A DNA stretch of 64,000 nt from Ampelocalamus luodianensis (GCA_036346255.1 CM070619.1:29022342-29086341), one strand, 5' to 3'. Positions 33,950 through 46,000 are shown, numbered from the stretch's first letter. Program-made: numbers and translations. The notes: generated by a model not told the origin, from the sequence alone.

Positions 33950-36829
33950 AAACTATCACTTCTATTATCACTTTTGCCTTGGCCACTGGGGAACTTCTAT
34001 TGAGAGGAGGGTCTGCTTCTCCGAGCCCAGGAGGCGGCAGCGGCAGGGCGGGCAGAGGCAGGCTGCCTCCTCGACCGGGATGCGATTGGTAGAGTGAGTT
34101 GGATACTTGGATCTGTGCTTGCTTGAGATTAATTTTTCCTTGCCGGCATCAGCACAGATACTTCTTCTTTATGAAAAGTTAGGGTGTGGATCTTCAGGTG
34201 TTTGTCGAGTTAGCGTGCAAGATAGGTTCTTGAGAATTTTTCTTGGGTGGTACCTGCTTATTTTCCCGTTGGGGGAGTACAGGGAAACTGAGACCTGATC
34301 CATTATTTGGTTTACCAAACATACCGTTGTGCCAAAGAGAAATTAGGTGCCCGAAACATTCCCGATGTAGACAGATAATCTGGTTCCCTTCACATAGATT
34401 CCTAGACCTACCGGTTCACCTGAGTATTTTGTTGGTGAACACCTACATTCTACAAAGATTGCTCTCATGCAATTACTGCCATCAGACCCCTCATTGTTAA
34501 TTCTTGTGTCTCATGACTTCCTCTATTAATTGGTGCTACATGTTATTGCTTTAGTCTGTAGAGCTTCTGATATAGAACACATTCAGAGTGGCTCGCAATC
34601 AACAACTTCATTAAAACAAACAGTCTTCCTATGTGATGCTAGGTTGGTACACATCTTGAATCATACTAGCTGTTCACGCAGAACATCTTTTACAAATCTC
34701 CAACACATATGTCAGGTAATTATTTACATTTCATTTACAGTGGTTACAATTCAGGCTGGATATGTGAAATGGATATGCAACAAAAATTTTCGTCCATAAT
34801 ATCGAAACGATTGATGAAGAAGAAACTGCAATTGCCATCTTTGTAAGAACTCTGCCAAAAAAAAAAACTCTGTTCAGCTGCATCTAGCTAGCTGTTTTTC
34901 TTACACATTTCAGTAGTATTCTCACTCTTACTAAACATCTGTGTATAACCTCCCTATCATATTATTGTCATCCACAGGACAAACAAGGTTAAGCTTGGGC
35001 TGATAAGAGTCTCCTACAGCAGCAACTGTCGTTTCGTGTTCATATAATTGATATTGCTTTTAGTAGATAGCTACACTCTTCGCTTTTCTAAACGGGTCCT
35101 TCCTCCTCGCATCCATCCAGCACAGAAGGTACATCTCTTATACAACAAAGCAACCCTTCTACCATTACTGAGCTAGCAACATCATATACTACGTATGAGG
35201 CCGCACAGATACCTGAGTCATCAAACCACCCATCACAGCACTCATCAATTAGAGGACTACAATGAAATTTCTGAGGTTACAGATATCGCTGCTGGCATCT
35301 GTTCATTGGAGATGGTTACTGGTATGTAGCATAGATATTATTTAGATTCATATTTTCATTGTTCCCTTCAGAATTTGATACAATTGAGCTGCAAAAAAAA
35401 GCTTTTCAGCAATATATAATGAAACGTCTATTAAGTCACATATCCGCCGTGTCAAGGAATTACTATCTCTTTTCATTCTTCATGTATCACCATCCGCTTC
35501 CCTGGCTGTGCAACAAGAGTCTGCACAGGGAGAAAAAAACAATTACTTTATTTTGTTCTTCATTTAATATGTAAGTTTACTGATAGCATTCTATATTAGT
35601 ACAAATACCACTAGCAGTGTTACTGACTACTAAGTAGTGCTATGATTTGCACACAAGTTTCAATACAACCTGATGTTGATATAGATCTTATTTGCCAGGC
35701 CGATGCTGGAAAAAGTGTTAATCAAGACCTTGATAGTTTAAATTTCATGGAGGACACTACTGGTGCTCCTACTAATTTCTTGGCATCTGCACCATCAGTA
35801 ATCAAATACATGGATAGCATTGTTTTTTCATCATTCAATCCTCCGCTAGGTTATAGGAGGTAACTCTTCTGCTTACATTACCTCTATTTGTCTCATTATT
35901 TTTTAATACTTTAGGAAGAATCATGTTCCAAAAAACAGCCTCATACAAGAAATAGACGCGTTCTCGATTCCTATGTAATTGGCTGATTAGGCTGTATAGT
36001 TACTAAAGTTGGGGGTAAGTAAGGTGACTGATCGAGTAGGTTACCCCCTTTTAAGAACGCTGGGAAGAATACAGTTGGATTTTATCTTTAGAATTGATTG
36101 AGTATGGTGCATCCATGTACGTGTATGTAATTTATCACTTTACACATACTTTTAAGACCATCCAGTGATCATCCTGCAAATGGAAGTGGAGACAATGTTA
36201 AGGCATAGAAAAGTTTTAAACCTTTTTGCATCTAAAATATATACGTACCATGTCCACCACCTTAAAGTTTCCTTGATTCGATTTTTTTTTTCCGCATTCG
36301 TCTATTCTTAATATTTTAGGCTTGGCTAACTATGCTGGGTCTTTATTTAGCTTCTTCCTTCTATCCTGCCTTATATTGCTTTGCATATATTTGTCGGCCT
36401 ATGCTATGAACGCTCCAAATTAATGCTATTCATGGAGCTTCAATGTTGCAGTTCTCTTTAACTTTCTTTACATGCACGTTTTAAGATTAAGGCTAACATT
36501 GATAACATTATATATAAGATTGTCACCTACTATTTTTTTTTTTTTGGTCCTGAATTAACAATCGTTTATTGTTTCCTGAGGTTACATGAAGATCTCATTT
36601 ATATTTATGCTGTGACATTAGAAGAAAACAAGTACTGCATCACAGAAATTTCCAAGTCTTTTTATGGCAACACTAGCAATGGAAGAATTTTGGATCCAAG
36701 ACCTTCAGAACAAGCTCAGGAAGCCAGCATTCCCGGTAGAACAAACCATACCATGTAAGGCTATGTTGTCAAAACTAACATGTAAGATTACATGCTACTG
36801 TCCTGGTGGAAGCTCTTAATCCGTAATTT
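33950..36829 (+). other. Gene-like multi-exon segment, unrecognised
   Basis: AT-richer than the preceding island, with short protein-like stretches bounded by plausible splice sites. One is 34561-34716, with acceptor CTGTAG and donor CAG/GTAATT. Another is 35252-35324, YNEISEV then GICSLEMVTG before GTATGT, which resembles the plant WNK kinase motif YNELVDI...C.LEMVT. A third is 35642-35863, ending GYRR/GTAACT. No continuous protein can be assembled. This fits gene fragments carried by the Helitron whose 3' end is at 38584, but that link is inferred. Confidence 0.35.
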
Positions 36830-36834
36830 ACTAT

Positions 36835-38152
36835 TGTAGGGAAACAGGTAGGCTACACTAGCGCAAATTAAAAAATTCTACCTGTAAACCAAGATCACTG
36901 CAGTTATAGATCACGGTCTTACCACTAGACGCGCAGCGCGAAGTTGATGCAAAGACGTCGGGCGGTGTAGTCGTACTCGCTGATGCGATGACGTCAGGCG
37001 AGTAGTCGCACTACTTCCTCGCCCTCGTCGCGGCCCCACGCACGCCTCCTTTCTTGCGGTTCGTCCCAACGCCACGATGCGGCGCCTCCAAAGGTGTCCA
37101 CACGTGACGGAGGAAGCGACGCACGTCGGACTACTAGATCCGCGCGAGCGACTAGGGCGTGGGAGGGTGGCGGCGTGGTTTGAGGATGTCACGAAAAACT
37201 CAACTCTCAACCAGGCGCTCGCCTCCTTTTATAGACGTCCTTATAATGGGCTTCTACGAATAGAGGCCCATTAGGACTCAATGCCCAGTCTAATTTAGAT
37301 CCAATCCGAATTAGGCTTCAGCCCCTTAAGTGTGTGACCATATGGTTCACATATGTTTAGACATGACACGAGTACACATACTTGGTCAATAGTTGGTAGC
37401 GGCCTCTAGCAAGACGTGCCAACTCCTAAACATACGTAAAGATCATATCGGACGAACCATCACAACGTTATGGACATGCCAATCCCTTTGCCTCACGATA
37501 TTCAATGAGCTCCAAGTCGACCACTCTTTCTCGATCCCGTGATCCTAATCCCTTACTAGGTTAACTCTTAACCTTAAGTAGCATGGCCATGCATTTCGGA
37601 TCCGATCACTCGAGGCCCAGAGATATCTCTCTGTAGAGAGGGCAAATCCCATCTCGATTGACCATGCCTCGCAAAGATGCTTCATGACAAACCCGAAAGC
37701 TACCTTTATAACTACCCGATTCACGAGTAGCGTTTGATAGCCCCTAAGTAGGTCGATTCACATCTCAAGTACATGCGACAATCTCGTGTCTAAGGACAAA
37801 GCGTACACATTGTGTAGAGAGAACCATAAGAATAATTACTATGTCTCATGTTGGGTCGGTCCAACCCCATGTTCTAAACATGTGTCCACATTATTGGTTT
37901 GACATCTCCATGTCTATGACCTGTGAAACATGGTCATCAACCGATACATGTGCTAATCAATCATTCACGTGTGTCCTCACATGAACTCCGACTAAGGACA
38001 ACTTTAGAATAACCATACAAGTAAAGAGTTTCACAAACAAGTCATATACTTGTTAATCAACACAAAGGCAATATTCAAGGAACATTTATTAAATCATGGA
38101 TACAATGAAATATCATCATCAATATGATTGCCTCTAGGGCATATCTCCAACA
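36835..38152 (-). mobile_element. RIRE1/BARE-type Copia solo LTR
   Basis: On the minus strand it begins TGTTGGAGATATGCCCTAG, the hallmark start of the Angela/BARE-1/RIRE1 LTR family, and ends TTTCCCTACA. It is flanked by ACTAT at 36830-36834 and 38153-38157. A minus-strand TATA box (TATAAAAGG) lies at about 37225-37234. The length is 1318 bp with no internal region, so it is a solo LTR. It sits inside the Helitron-terminated segment. Confidence 0.9.
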
Positions 38153-38157
38153 ACTAT

Positions 38158-38584
38158 AGCCTCTGAAGTGGAGAAATATGCAATGCTTTGATACTTACAA
38201 ACTGTTAGCAACCTACAAATTGCACATTAATTATAGGTTTGTCAGGCAACAAGCGCTAGATTATTTTATGTTCTACCAAAGTTATTCATCTATTCCAATC
38301 ACTCCTTCTATTTAATTGACATGATAGGTTACATAAACTTAAATACTTAATCATGTCTTGCGGATTGTACGCACAGACACAATACGAGCTTATTATCTAT
38401 TTCGTTAATTACAGCACTAGCATTCACTGTCTTTAATATAATATATGCAATAGTAGAGGAGCAATAGTGTTCACTGTCTTTAATATAATATATGCAATAG
38501 TAGAGGAGCAAGTGATTATGCTGCAACACCATTAAATTATTTCCAACCAACCGCCGGCCCCAATTGGCGCAGGTTCCCTTCTAG
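38158..38584 (+). mobile_element. Helitron-like 3' terminus
   Basis: The segment ends CTAG (38581-38584) immediately before T, and block C has A/TAATTATAAAC uninterrupted at this point. A CGCC...GGCG hairpin (38552-38569) lies 11 nt upstream. The CTRR end, hairpin spacing and A/T target are the Helitron rule. The 5' TC end was not found and is probably lost with the missing part of block B. Confidence 0.55.
38418..38511. repeat. 47-bp tandem duplication
   Basis: Two nearly identical units (38418-38464, 38465-38511) containing CACTGTCTTTAATATAATAT. Confidence 0.95.
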
Positions 38585-39151
38585 TAATTATAAACAATTG
38601 AACAAGCAGCACCTTTCCACATATGGAACTGTTACCATTGACTTCTCGTTCAAAAGTACAAACGAAGATGCACTTCAAGTGATTATGGTTATGTTTTGCA
38701 GTTCTAAGACTGAATTAAAACTTAAAAGCAATAGCAGAGAACTATAGAATGGATTTTGTGGGCTTCGATTTATGTTCAGATTTTAATCAGAGAATCTTCA
38801 AACAGACTGCATAGATTGTTCAATTTTAGAAGGGTAAACAGTTACTTTAAAAAAAAAAAGGGAAGGGTAAACTAGTAACGTATGCTGGCGTTTGCCCAGA
38901 TGTCTCCTTTTTTTCTTCTCCATACATGCATGTAGCAACAAGTGACCCTGGGTCCATGGCAATACTACAGAGAAGCGAGATTGCTATTTGTACATTCTAC
39001 TCTTCTATTTTAGCAGAAAATCATCCAAGAAAACTACGACCAAATCAATAAGCTTAACTTAAAAAGATCCAATCAACAACACTAGCTTACGTTGTCTCCG
39101 GAACGATCCATATATACCGAGCAAAGTCTACAGTGATTTAAGATGGCAATG

Positions 39152-39425
39152 TGACAATTGGGGAAACTCTTCACATATATTCAGTTGTAGCAGAGCCTAT
39201 TAGTAGGCGAGTATAGAGCGCAGGGGATGGCCGTGCGCTGATTACACGGAAGAGAGAAACAACCCCACGAGCCTCCACCTGAGCCGGACTGCCGTTGTGA
39301 TCTTGCGCAAGTGGAGCTGTGGAGGCGAGCTAGTCGTGCTATCTGAAGACGTGAGCTGGTGAATAAGCGCCAGGGACGGAAGCAGTTTCACTATTCACGG
39401 AACGGCAAATGTGAGTTCGTTGACA
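39152..39425. mobile_element. Short TG...CA element (TRIM/solo LTR-like)
   Basis: A 274-bp insertion starting TGACAATTGGGG and ending TCGTTGACA, flanked by CAATG at 39147-39151 and 39426-39430. Block A reads GATGGCAATGGACTG uninterrupted. The size and ends fit a solo LTR of a small LTR retrotransposon. Confidence 0.75.
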
Positions 39426-39538
39426 CAATGGACTGATAGCAAACAGCGAGAGCAAGAACAATCAGTAGTAGAGAGAACCGTACCAAGAACTTCGCTTCGC
39501 TTCCTTTTCCTGAATCCTGAGACGGCTCTGGTTGACCA

Positions 39539-39694
39539 ATGGCGGCAGCGGGCAGCGGCGGGGACGGCGAGAGGAATGCCACCGGCGGAGGCCGGAGGGG
39601 GCAGCAACGGCAATGTCGACCGGCACTGCGGAGGGTGGCGGCGAGACGCCAGCAAATGCCGGTGGGCTTGGGGGAGGAAGAATGCAAGATGTGA
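39539..39694 (+). CDS. Conserved 51-codon small ORF, copy B
   Basis: Same start and stop as in block A. It differs by synonymous and conservative changes only (Lys to Arg near residue 32, Arg to Gln near residue 39). It lies just after the inserted 274-bp element, so any upstream promoter or exon context is altered here. Coding status is uncertain, for the same reasons of GC-driven open frames. Confidence 0.28.
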   Translation: MAAAGSGGDGERNATGGGRRGQQRQCRPALRRVAARRQQMPVGLGEEECKM

Positions 39695-39818
39695 AAAGGA
39701 AGGATCCAGATCTACCGCAGGAAAGGAGAGAAAAAAAAATCTTTATGACACGCCTTCAAATTTTGCAATTAATCGCCTCCATGAGGGAAAGGGCCTGGCT
39801 GATCCGGAGCATCGTGGT

Positions 39819-40792
39819 TAGAGCTAGCCAAATGGGCCGGGCCTACCGCCAAAGACGAGGCACGACAATCGTATGGCTCGTGATCGCTTATGGCGTGTCG
39901 GCCCAAGACGACGAGCCCGGTCGTGCTCAGGCCGCCACCTCGGCACGGTGGGCCGGCCCGGCAAGGCACGAATAGTGCTGGCCCGTTCCAAGCACGGCCC
40001 GTATGGCCCAAAGATGACTGATCATGGGAACCGCTGAGGCGAGGCGCCGACGCGAGGAGGACGGCGGGCAAAGAACAACGAGGAGGAGCCAACAACCAGG
40101 AGGAGCCGAGAGGAGGAGGGTGCATGCAGTTGGAGCGGAGGGAGGAGGAGGGCAGGGCGTCGTTGGCGCCGAGGAAGGAGAAGCCAGCCCAGCAGCCCTC
40201 GAGCTCGAAGACGACGAAGAGCATGGGTGAGCTCGGCCCATGCTGCATAGACGGCCGTCATGTGCGCAGCCAGCCCGCGACCGCCTCCTCCATTCCGTTC
40301 ATCAACGCAGTGGTGGAAGAAGGTCCGAGGAGAGGAGAGGAGGCGGCGCGGCGCACGGAGCTACGCGGACCGAGGAGAGGAGGCGATGGCACAGCATACG
40401 AAGCTGCGCGGACCGAGGAGGCGGCGGCGCGGCGAATGGAGCTGCACGAACCGAGGTGGTAGGGCGGCGAGCCGTTCGGGTGCGGCACTGCCGCACGCAT
40501 GCGGCACGCACGAGAGAGGCATAGGGATGGGGGAGAAGAAGGGACGGGCGTGGGCAGGCCGCATGGCGGGCATGGTAGGTGGGGCTAGGCGTGGGGCAGA
40601 CCGGGCAGGCCACGTGGCGGGCGGGACAGGTCGCGTGGCGAGTGAGGCAAACGGGCCATATTTGTCCCGACGGGCTAAACGGGCTCGTGCCGGCCTGACA
40701 CGGCATGAATAGTAGCCGAACCAGAATGGACTGTGCCTAGCCGGGCCCGGGCGGAGCCGAGCCGAGCCGAGCCGCCCGTTTGGCCAGCACTA
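39819..40792. mobile_element. GC-rich non-autonomous hAT element
   Basis: Ends TAGAGCTAGCCAAATGGGCC and GCCCGTTTGGCCAGCACTA, with perfect 8-bp duplications ATCGTGGT at 39811-39818 and 40793-40800. Blocks A and C have the site once. The interior is very GC-rich with CCGTGCC/GGCACG motifs and overlapping Arg/Ala-rich open frames, but no transposase. This identifies the open frames on both strands here as transposon filler. Confidence 0.9.
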
Positions 40793-40800
40793 ATCGTGGT

Positions 40801-41459
40801 CATCCATCTTTCAGATCGTAGGGTAGAGATTTGAAGTTGGACCACTGCCCCAAAATTACGCCCGTGTAATTTCCTCCCTTTAATTACCGCAGTGATTATA
40901 ATCAGACCCCGTCTGGGGAGCTGTACCTTTTTTGAAAAAGCTGCTTTTGGTTTTTTGAACTGAGAAGCAGTCGTATCTGATGGCTGTAGATTTCCCTAAA
41001 ATGTCATTTGACAGTCAAGCTTTTTGTTAGGCTAGCTGGCTGCTTCAGCTATGGAAGAATGATGAAATATCTGAAATATCCTTGGGGTTCTAAAGGCATG
41101 TTTGTTTGCTGATTTAGTATAAATATCATTGTTTTTTATTCTTTTGCAGAAATATTGATTAAATGACTTGATTTTAGTGAGTTACGAAAAATTGAGGAAC
41201 ATTTTGCAACATAAAAAAAAAATCACGTATTGTACTAAGTTTCAAACAATTGAGCAACATTTTACATTATCCAAAATCACATGTAGATATGTATGTACAC
41301 GTTTCAATTAATATTGTACAGTGAAAAAATGTATAACAAGAATCCACATGCATAAATCAACCAAATATGAAATTTGGCTCACAATTTCACAATTTTCATG
41401 CTCACACAATACAGTTGGCTCCCATACAAATTCAGTAACATGGTCGTAATCTTGTAATC
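40801..41459. repeat. Downstream duplicated block, copy B, right end
   Basis: Aligns with 8900-9252 and 55490-56378 up to GTAACATGGTCGTAA. It includes a transposon-end-like motif (GTCTGGGGAGCTGTACC, near 40910) also present at 55846. Confidence 0.75.
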
Positions 41460-43054
41460 TTAACCTGATCTGTGCACAACATTTTAGCGCAGAAGCACAT
41501 GCAACCAGTGGACTACACAGCGCAGGAGTGGCAAGAGGAAATGAGTCACATGAAGACATTTGACCCGGTCGTGCCTGGACACTTTGCTCAGAGGCATTTT
41601 AGTATTTTCACATGCTTGAAAATGAAAAGGGGATAAAATCTAAAAAATGGCAAAAGAATGAATGAAAATTGTAAGAAATGGCCACTACACCATGGCACAC
41701 TATTAAAGGCAATGCAACTGTCGAGAAAAACTGCGTTCAAAGGCAATTTATCTGCCGGCAATTATTTTTCCCGGCACTTATAGCCTGCCCGGTAAAGTGC
41801 TGCCGGGAAAAACAATTGCCGGCAGATATGTGTATTCCCGGCAGTTAAACTGCCCTAGAAAAGTATATTTTCCCCGGCAGTTAGCTTTTCCCCGACAATT
41901 AGCTTTTTCCCGGCAATTATAGTATTGCCGACAGTTATATGTATTGCCGGCAGTTAGACGGCCCTTGATTGCTGTTTTCCCCGGCAGTTAGACGGCCCAT
42001 GATGGTTGTTTTCCCCGGCAGTTAGACGGCCCTTGATGGTTGTTTTCCCCAGCAGTTAGACGACCCTTGATAAGCATTTTGAAATTAAAAAAAAAGGGCA
42101 TCGATTTCAGATAATGCATTCCCACACTACCTCATAATCTTAGCACATATCGTACCTTCGGTAGAGTTTCAAGCAAAAGTAAATCATGTGACTATCAAGT
42201 CAATAAGTCATGAATAGGATTAAACAGATTAACAGAATATACAATGTTGAGTTAGAAGTGACTATTTTTTTTCATATGTGAACGGCATTGAAATATACCT
42301 GAGGCTATACATAATCTAAGATGTTGCTACAATGCTGGGTAAAATTAAAATGATATGGAATTAAGATGACGATAGTTCCAGTAAACTCTTAATGAATAGG
42401 AAAACCATATGGTAAAAGTTACCTTAATGATGTACCATACAAACACATAGTATAAATAGTTTGTATATAGTAAAAAGAGGAGGGAGATGGTGCAAGAGGA
42501 GAGATGGGTGATGGTACAAATGTAAGGGTTCTGTTTAGCTAATCTAATTCTAAAACATCAGTATGGTATAATTGTATCATAGGCACACCTAGAAAGAGCT
42601 TCATAGAGAATAGAACAAAACTCTATCATGCTACTTCTATGGACATAAATGGCAGGAACACGCATGGTAATCAGAATGCTCAAAATTATTCTCTCTAAAC
42701 ATCCCCTCCTTGCTACAGGGTCCTAACAAAAAAAAGCATGGGGCAAACTTAGAAAGAGCTTCATAGATAATAGAACAAAATATTATCAAGGTACTTCCAT
42801 GCCAGGGATTTACCTCGGATGTAGAAGGCAGCAGAACACAAGCATCATCTTTGATAATGTCCAAATTGTATACAGACTCCATTATCCTGGCACAACTGTG
42901 GAGTAATATAGCAGGGGAAAGTACATAATTATTCTCACAACATCATTAAGCAAAAATATAGTAAATCTTGCTCGCTAATCTCACATATTAGCTTCAAGTT
43001 TGGCATTTCAGATTTAGAAAAGAAGTAAACGATGAAAGATGGAGATTAGCTTAC

Positions 43055-43211
43055 ATGTATAATGAGCACAGGGCAGGTGACCTGAGGGATTTTATCAAGT
43101 ATTCTGGAAGCACATGAAAAGACAAACCTTGGATATGGCAAACCAATATGTACTCTTCATAGGATACATAGCTCTTAATCCTAACAATATAGGACTGTAA
43201 AGGACAACAGC
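43055..43211 (-). pseudogene. Captured ABHD17-like alpha/beta hydrolase fragment
   Basis: Minus-strand 43211-43128 reads 28 codons with the motif SPILLGLRAMYPMKSTYW, followed by a GTTTGT donor. 43103-43055 reads a DKIPQVTCPVLIIH motif and ends CAT/GTAAGC. These match the ABHD17/plant serine-hydrolase segment that precedes the catalytic Asp loop (HSPILSG..VMYP...YWFD then DKI..VNCPVLIIHGT). A 1-bp insertion disrupts the Lys-Asn-Ile-Asp step, and the sequence between the two exons is only 24 bp. The nucleophile Ser and the catalytic His are absent. It is a non-functional fragment carried by the CACTA element. Confidence 0.65.
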
Positions 43212-44679
43212 TCAAGTTATATCTAGCTTTCAAACCTAAGAATCACATCAGTGATCATATCATATATATTTGTTTCTTTCAAACCAGCAAATCTGGCATT
43301 TCTTATGCATTTTTATTGCCTTTTCAGAGAACTTCTGGTTACCTTTTTTGAGCAAACCAAAGAAAGAGAGCAGCTGATAGATTCAGTTGAGTAAAAAAAT
43401 TATCCAAATATAAGGAAAAGGTCATGGTCAGTTGAGTCAAATGTGAGTAACTATCAGTATTTAGTTTCTTTTGATTAAGTAACTCTCATATGTTATGTCT
43501 TGCAAATTTTCTGTGCAAAACAATGTTCTTTTGTTGTTTATTTTTGATGATTTTTTATAGGAATAGAGAAATTTTGAGTTAACCTTCTTTTCCTAACATT
43601 ACTCCGTTAAGCTATACATGCATGCTTGTATTCAAAACCTGACCTTTCAGTGATCCACTAGTTAAATGTCAAATGCTAATTCGGAAAAAAAGGGACAGAA
43701 GCCAGCAATGTATTTAACTGTTACACATTCAGACCTTCTCTTAAGCTACAACTAGTTTTTAAGTCAAAACTAAATGCAATGCTTCGAACTCCCCATAAAC
43801 ACATGGTTAAATTAGTCAAAATGGAGCATGGCAAAAGTGTTTCATGGTAGCAGATCAGAAAGGAGTGAGTGGTCTACTACTTGACATTGATGTACAATTA
43901 AAGAAATGTGATGAAATGATGCCACTCGCACCATATGTGAAAAGGAATAGTAAAAAACAGAACAGGATCTATGGAGGCAAAGGTGTTTCATGGTTCAACA
44001 AATTCGTTCTGCCATTTGCAATGCTATTCTTGAAACTGAAGAGTACTGCCAGCTACCAATGGATTCCTTAACAATAAGCTACCAAATGGAAAGGAAATAA
44101 ACAATACTAATTATAATCCTGGATCAAGATAGTGGAGTAGAAATTAAATCCCAATAGTGAATTGTGTTGTCAGGAACTTGAGAATCCTAGGTGGTGAGGC
44201 GGCGCTGGGAGGTGGGGCTGCCAGGGAGGAGGGCAGCGCTGGGTGGTGGGGCGGCCGGGTTATAAAACATTGGTGAACTACGCCAACCTGCAAGGTCATA
44301 CAGTTCATTGTACAAAGTGCACAAGTGTAACAAGTAGCAACATAAACGAAAAGTACTTGGTATAAGTATAACTGCAGTGTACAAAGTGCACAAGCTATAT
44401 ATATTAAGCTTACTGTTTGATCTGGGCTACTCAATGGGATAGTTCTGAATAAAACCGACAATTACTGAAACTTCAGTTTAGAAATTCAGGAAAAGAGAAT
44501 GCATGCATTGTGATAAAGTGCACAACGTTGACGTTTAAATTGAGGAAAACTTCACCCGTAACCTCACAGATTATTGATTCGCCAAAATGGCTGTGAATAA
44601 AACCAACACATTCGAAGATTTCAGCTTTGAAATCCAGGATAACACATTATGACAAAGTGCACAGAAAAGATGTTTTGAA

Positions 44680-45516
44680 GGATAACCCAAATGTAGCCTT
44701 CATACAGAGCTTTGAAGGATCACCAGCATACACACCAAAAATTAGCATTGAAATCGTTACATTTTTATTGAAATCACTACAAGCAGAAGGCTGGAACAAA
44801 TAGCCATTGCACACTACAATAAACACCTGAGCAGAAAGGTTCAATGAGGCGCTCAAAGACCTCTGCACCGAGGTTGCAGCGCACAAAGTCCTCCACCGAC
44901 TCCTCACGCCCCTGAAACCTTGGCCAGAAACGCTCAGCCCAATTGTTGAACACAACAGAACAATCGAAATTCACAAAAGAATCAAAGAATGCAGCACGGG
45001 AGAGCACAAACTGGAGGAGGTGGGCGAATGCCGAGCGCGCCAAGGCCGGCCCTGAGCTTACCGGGGATGCTCATGAGGTCGAAGAAGGGCAGGTCAGCGG
45101 GCTCGGACGGCACCGGCCTCAGCTTCCCCTCCCACAGCACGAACTGCGGCGCGTTCAGATCTCCGAACACAAGAAGAGGAAGAAGACAAGGGGGGAAGCG
45201 ACCAAGAAGCGTACGACCATTGTGAGGACGGGGTCGGAGGGCTGGAAGCTGTTGGGTCCCTCCTCCCAGACGTACCCCTCGTCGGGGCGCTCGACAGTGG
45301 TGATGTCCCCCCAAGGGCGGGCGCGGGCTTCCGTGACGAGCACGTCGATGATGCCGTGCCGGGTGGCCAGTGCCTGTGCGGTGCAGAGGCTGCTGACGCC
45401 GCCCACCACGACGCAGTCCGCGGACACCCGCGCATCGGGCACGGCCGGGGCTTCGGCCGCAAGGGGGGACGCAGGGGGAGCTGCAGCAGCGCTACCGTGG
45501 CGGTAGCGATGGCCAT
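44680..45516 (-). pseudogene. Captured protoporphyrinogen oxidase (plastid PPO) N-terminal fragment
   Basis: Protoporphyrinogen IX oxidase makes protoporphyrin IX in plastids for chlorophyll and haem. Exon 1-like DNA (about 45232-45516) encodes the FAD-binding start (SADCVVVGG then LCTAQALATRHG, EEGPNSFQPSDPVLTM). Exon 2-like DNA (about 45016-45178) encodes VLWEGKLRPVP and FFDLMSIPGKLRAG. Exon 3 (44827-44911) encodes EESVEDFV and ERLIEPFCSG. Exon 4-like DNA (about 44680-44738) encodes YAGDPSKLCMKATFG. The GxGxxG dinucleotide motif has lost residues (VVGGVSS), part of the exon 1/2 junction is missing, the ATG at 45516 is out of frame with the PPO reading, and the C-terminal two-thirds are absent. 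It is a decayed CACTA transduplicate. Confidence 0.85.
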
Positions 45517-46000
45517 GGTGACGGGGGGAGGAGGGACGGCCAGGGAGGAGGGAGGAGGGGGAGGAGGGGCGGCGCTGGGACGAGGGACGGCCAGGGAGGT
45601 GGGGCGGCGCTGGGGGAGGTGGGTGGTCGGGGGAAAGGAGGAGGCACTGGGAGAGGTGGGTCAGCGAGGGAGGTGGGTGGTCGGAAGGAAGTGGGGAATT
45701 TGGGGATAAGGGCGGGGTCGGGAAGGTCTTCGCACCTCGGTCTTCAATTTTTTTCAGCTGCGCGCTGAAGGGTTCTATTATCCCCGGCAGATACCTCGCC
45801 CTGGTGGACTTTTTCGAGGGCAGATAGATTGTAGGCAAACTTTTATTATTCTCGGTAGTTAAATTGTTTTAGATAATAATTATTTTTGGCAAATAATAGG
45901 ACCTCTAATTACTTAGATATTGCCGGCAGATAGATTGCCACTAATCCAGTTTTTCTCCGGCAGATAATTGCCCTTAATACTATGTCATGGTGTAGTGGGC

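Larger units (their letters stand above)
41683..45997 (-). mobile_element. Non-autonomous CACTA element with captured genes
   Basis: Perfect CACTACACCATG...CATGGTGTAGTG termini with 3-bp duplications GGC at 41680-41682 and 45998-46000. Subterminal zones are packed with CCGGCAGTTAG / TTTTCCCCGGCAG / TGCCGGCAGAT repeats, as CACTA elements show. The 4315-bp interior has no transposase. It holds minus-strand fragments of at least two host genes with intron remnants, so the material was taken up as genomic DNA. The strand is given for the cargo. Confidence 0.9.

Noticed and set aside
39769..40712. Overlapping ORFs of 80-160 codons on both strands
   Set aside because: All fall inside or across the hAT element at 39819-40792, which is absent from the sister blocks.
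45094..45516. Minus-strand ORF from ATG 45516 as a PPO gene start
   Set aside because: Its frame is not the PPO frame. The PPO-like residues are in another register, so this is a decayed fragment and not a gene.
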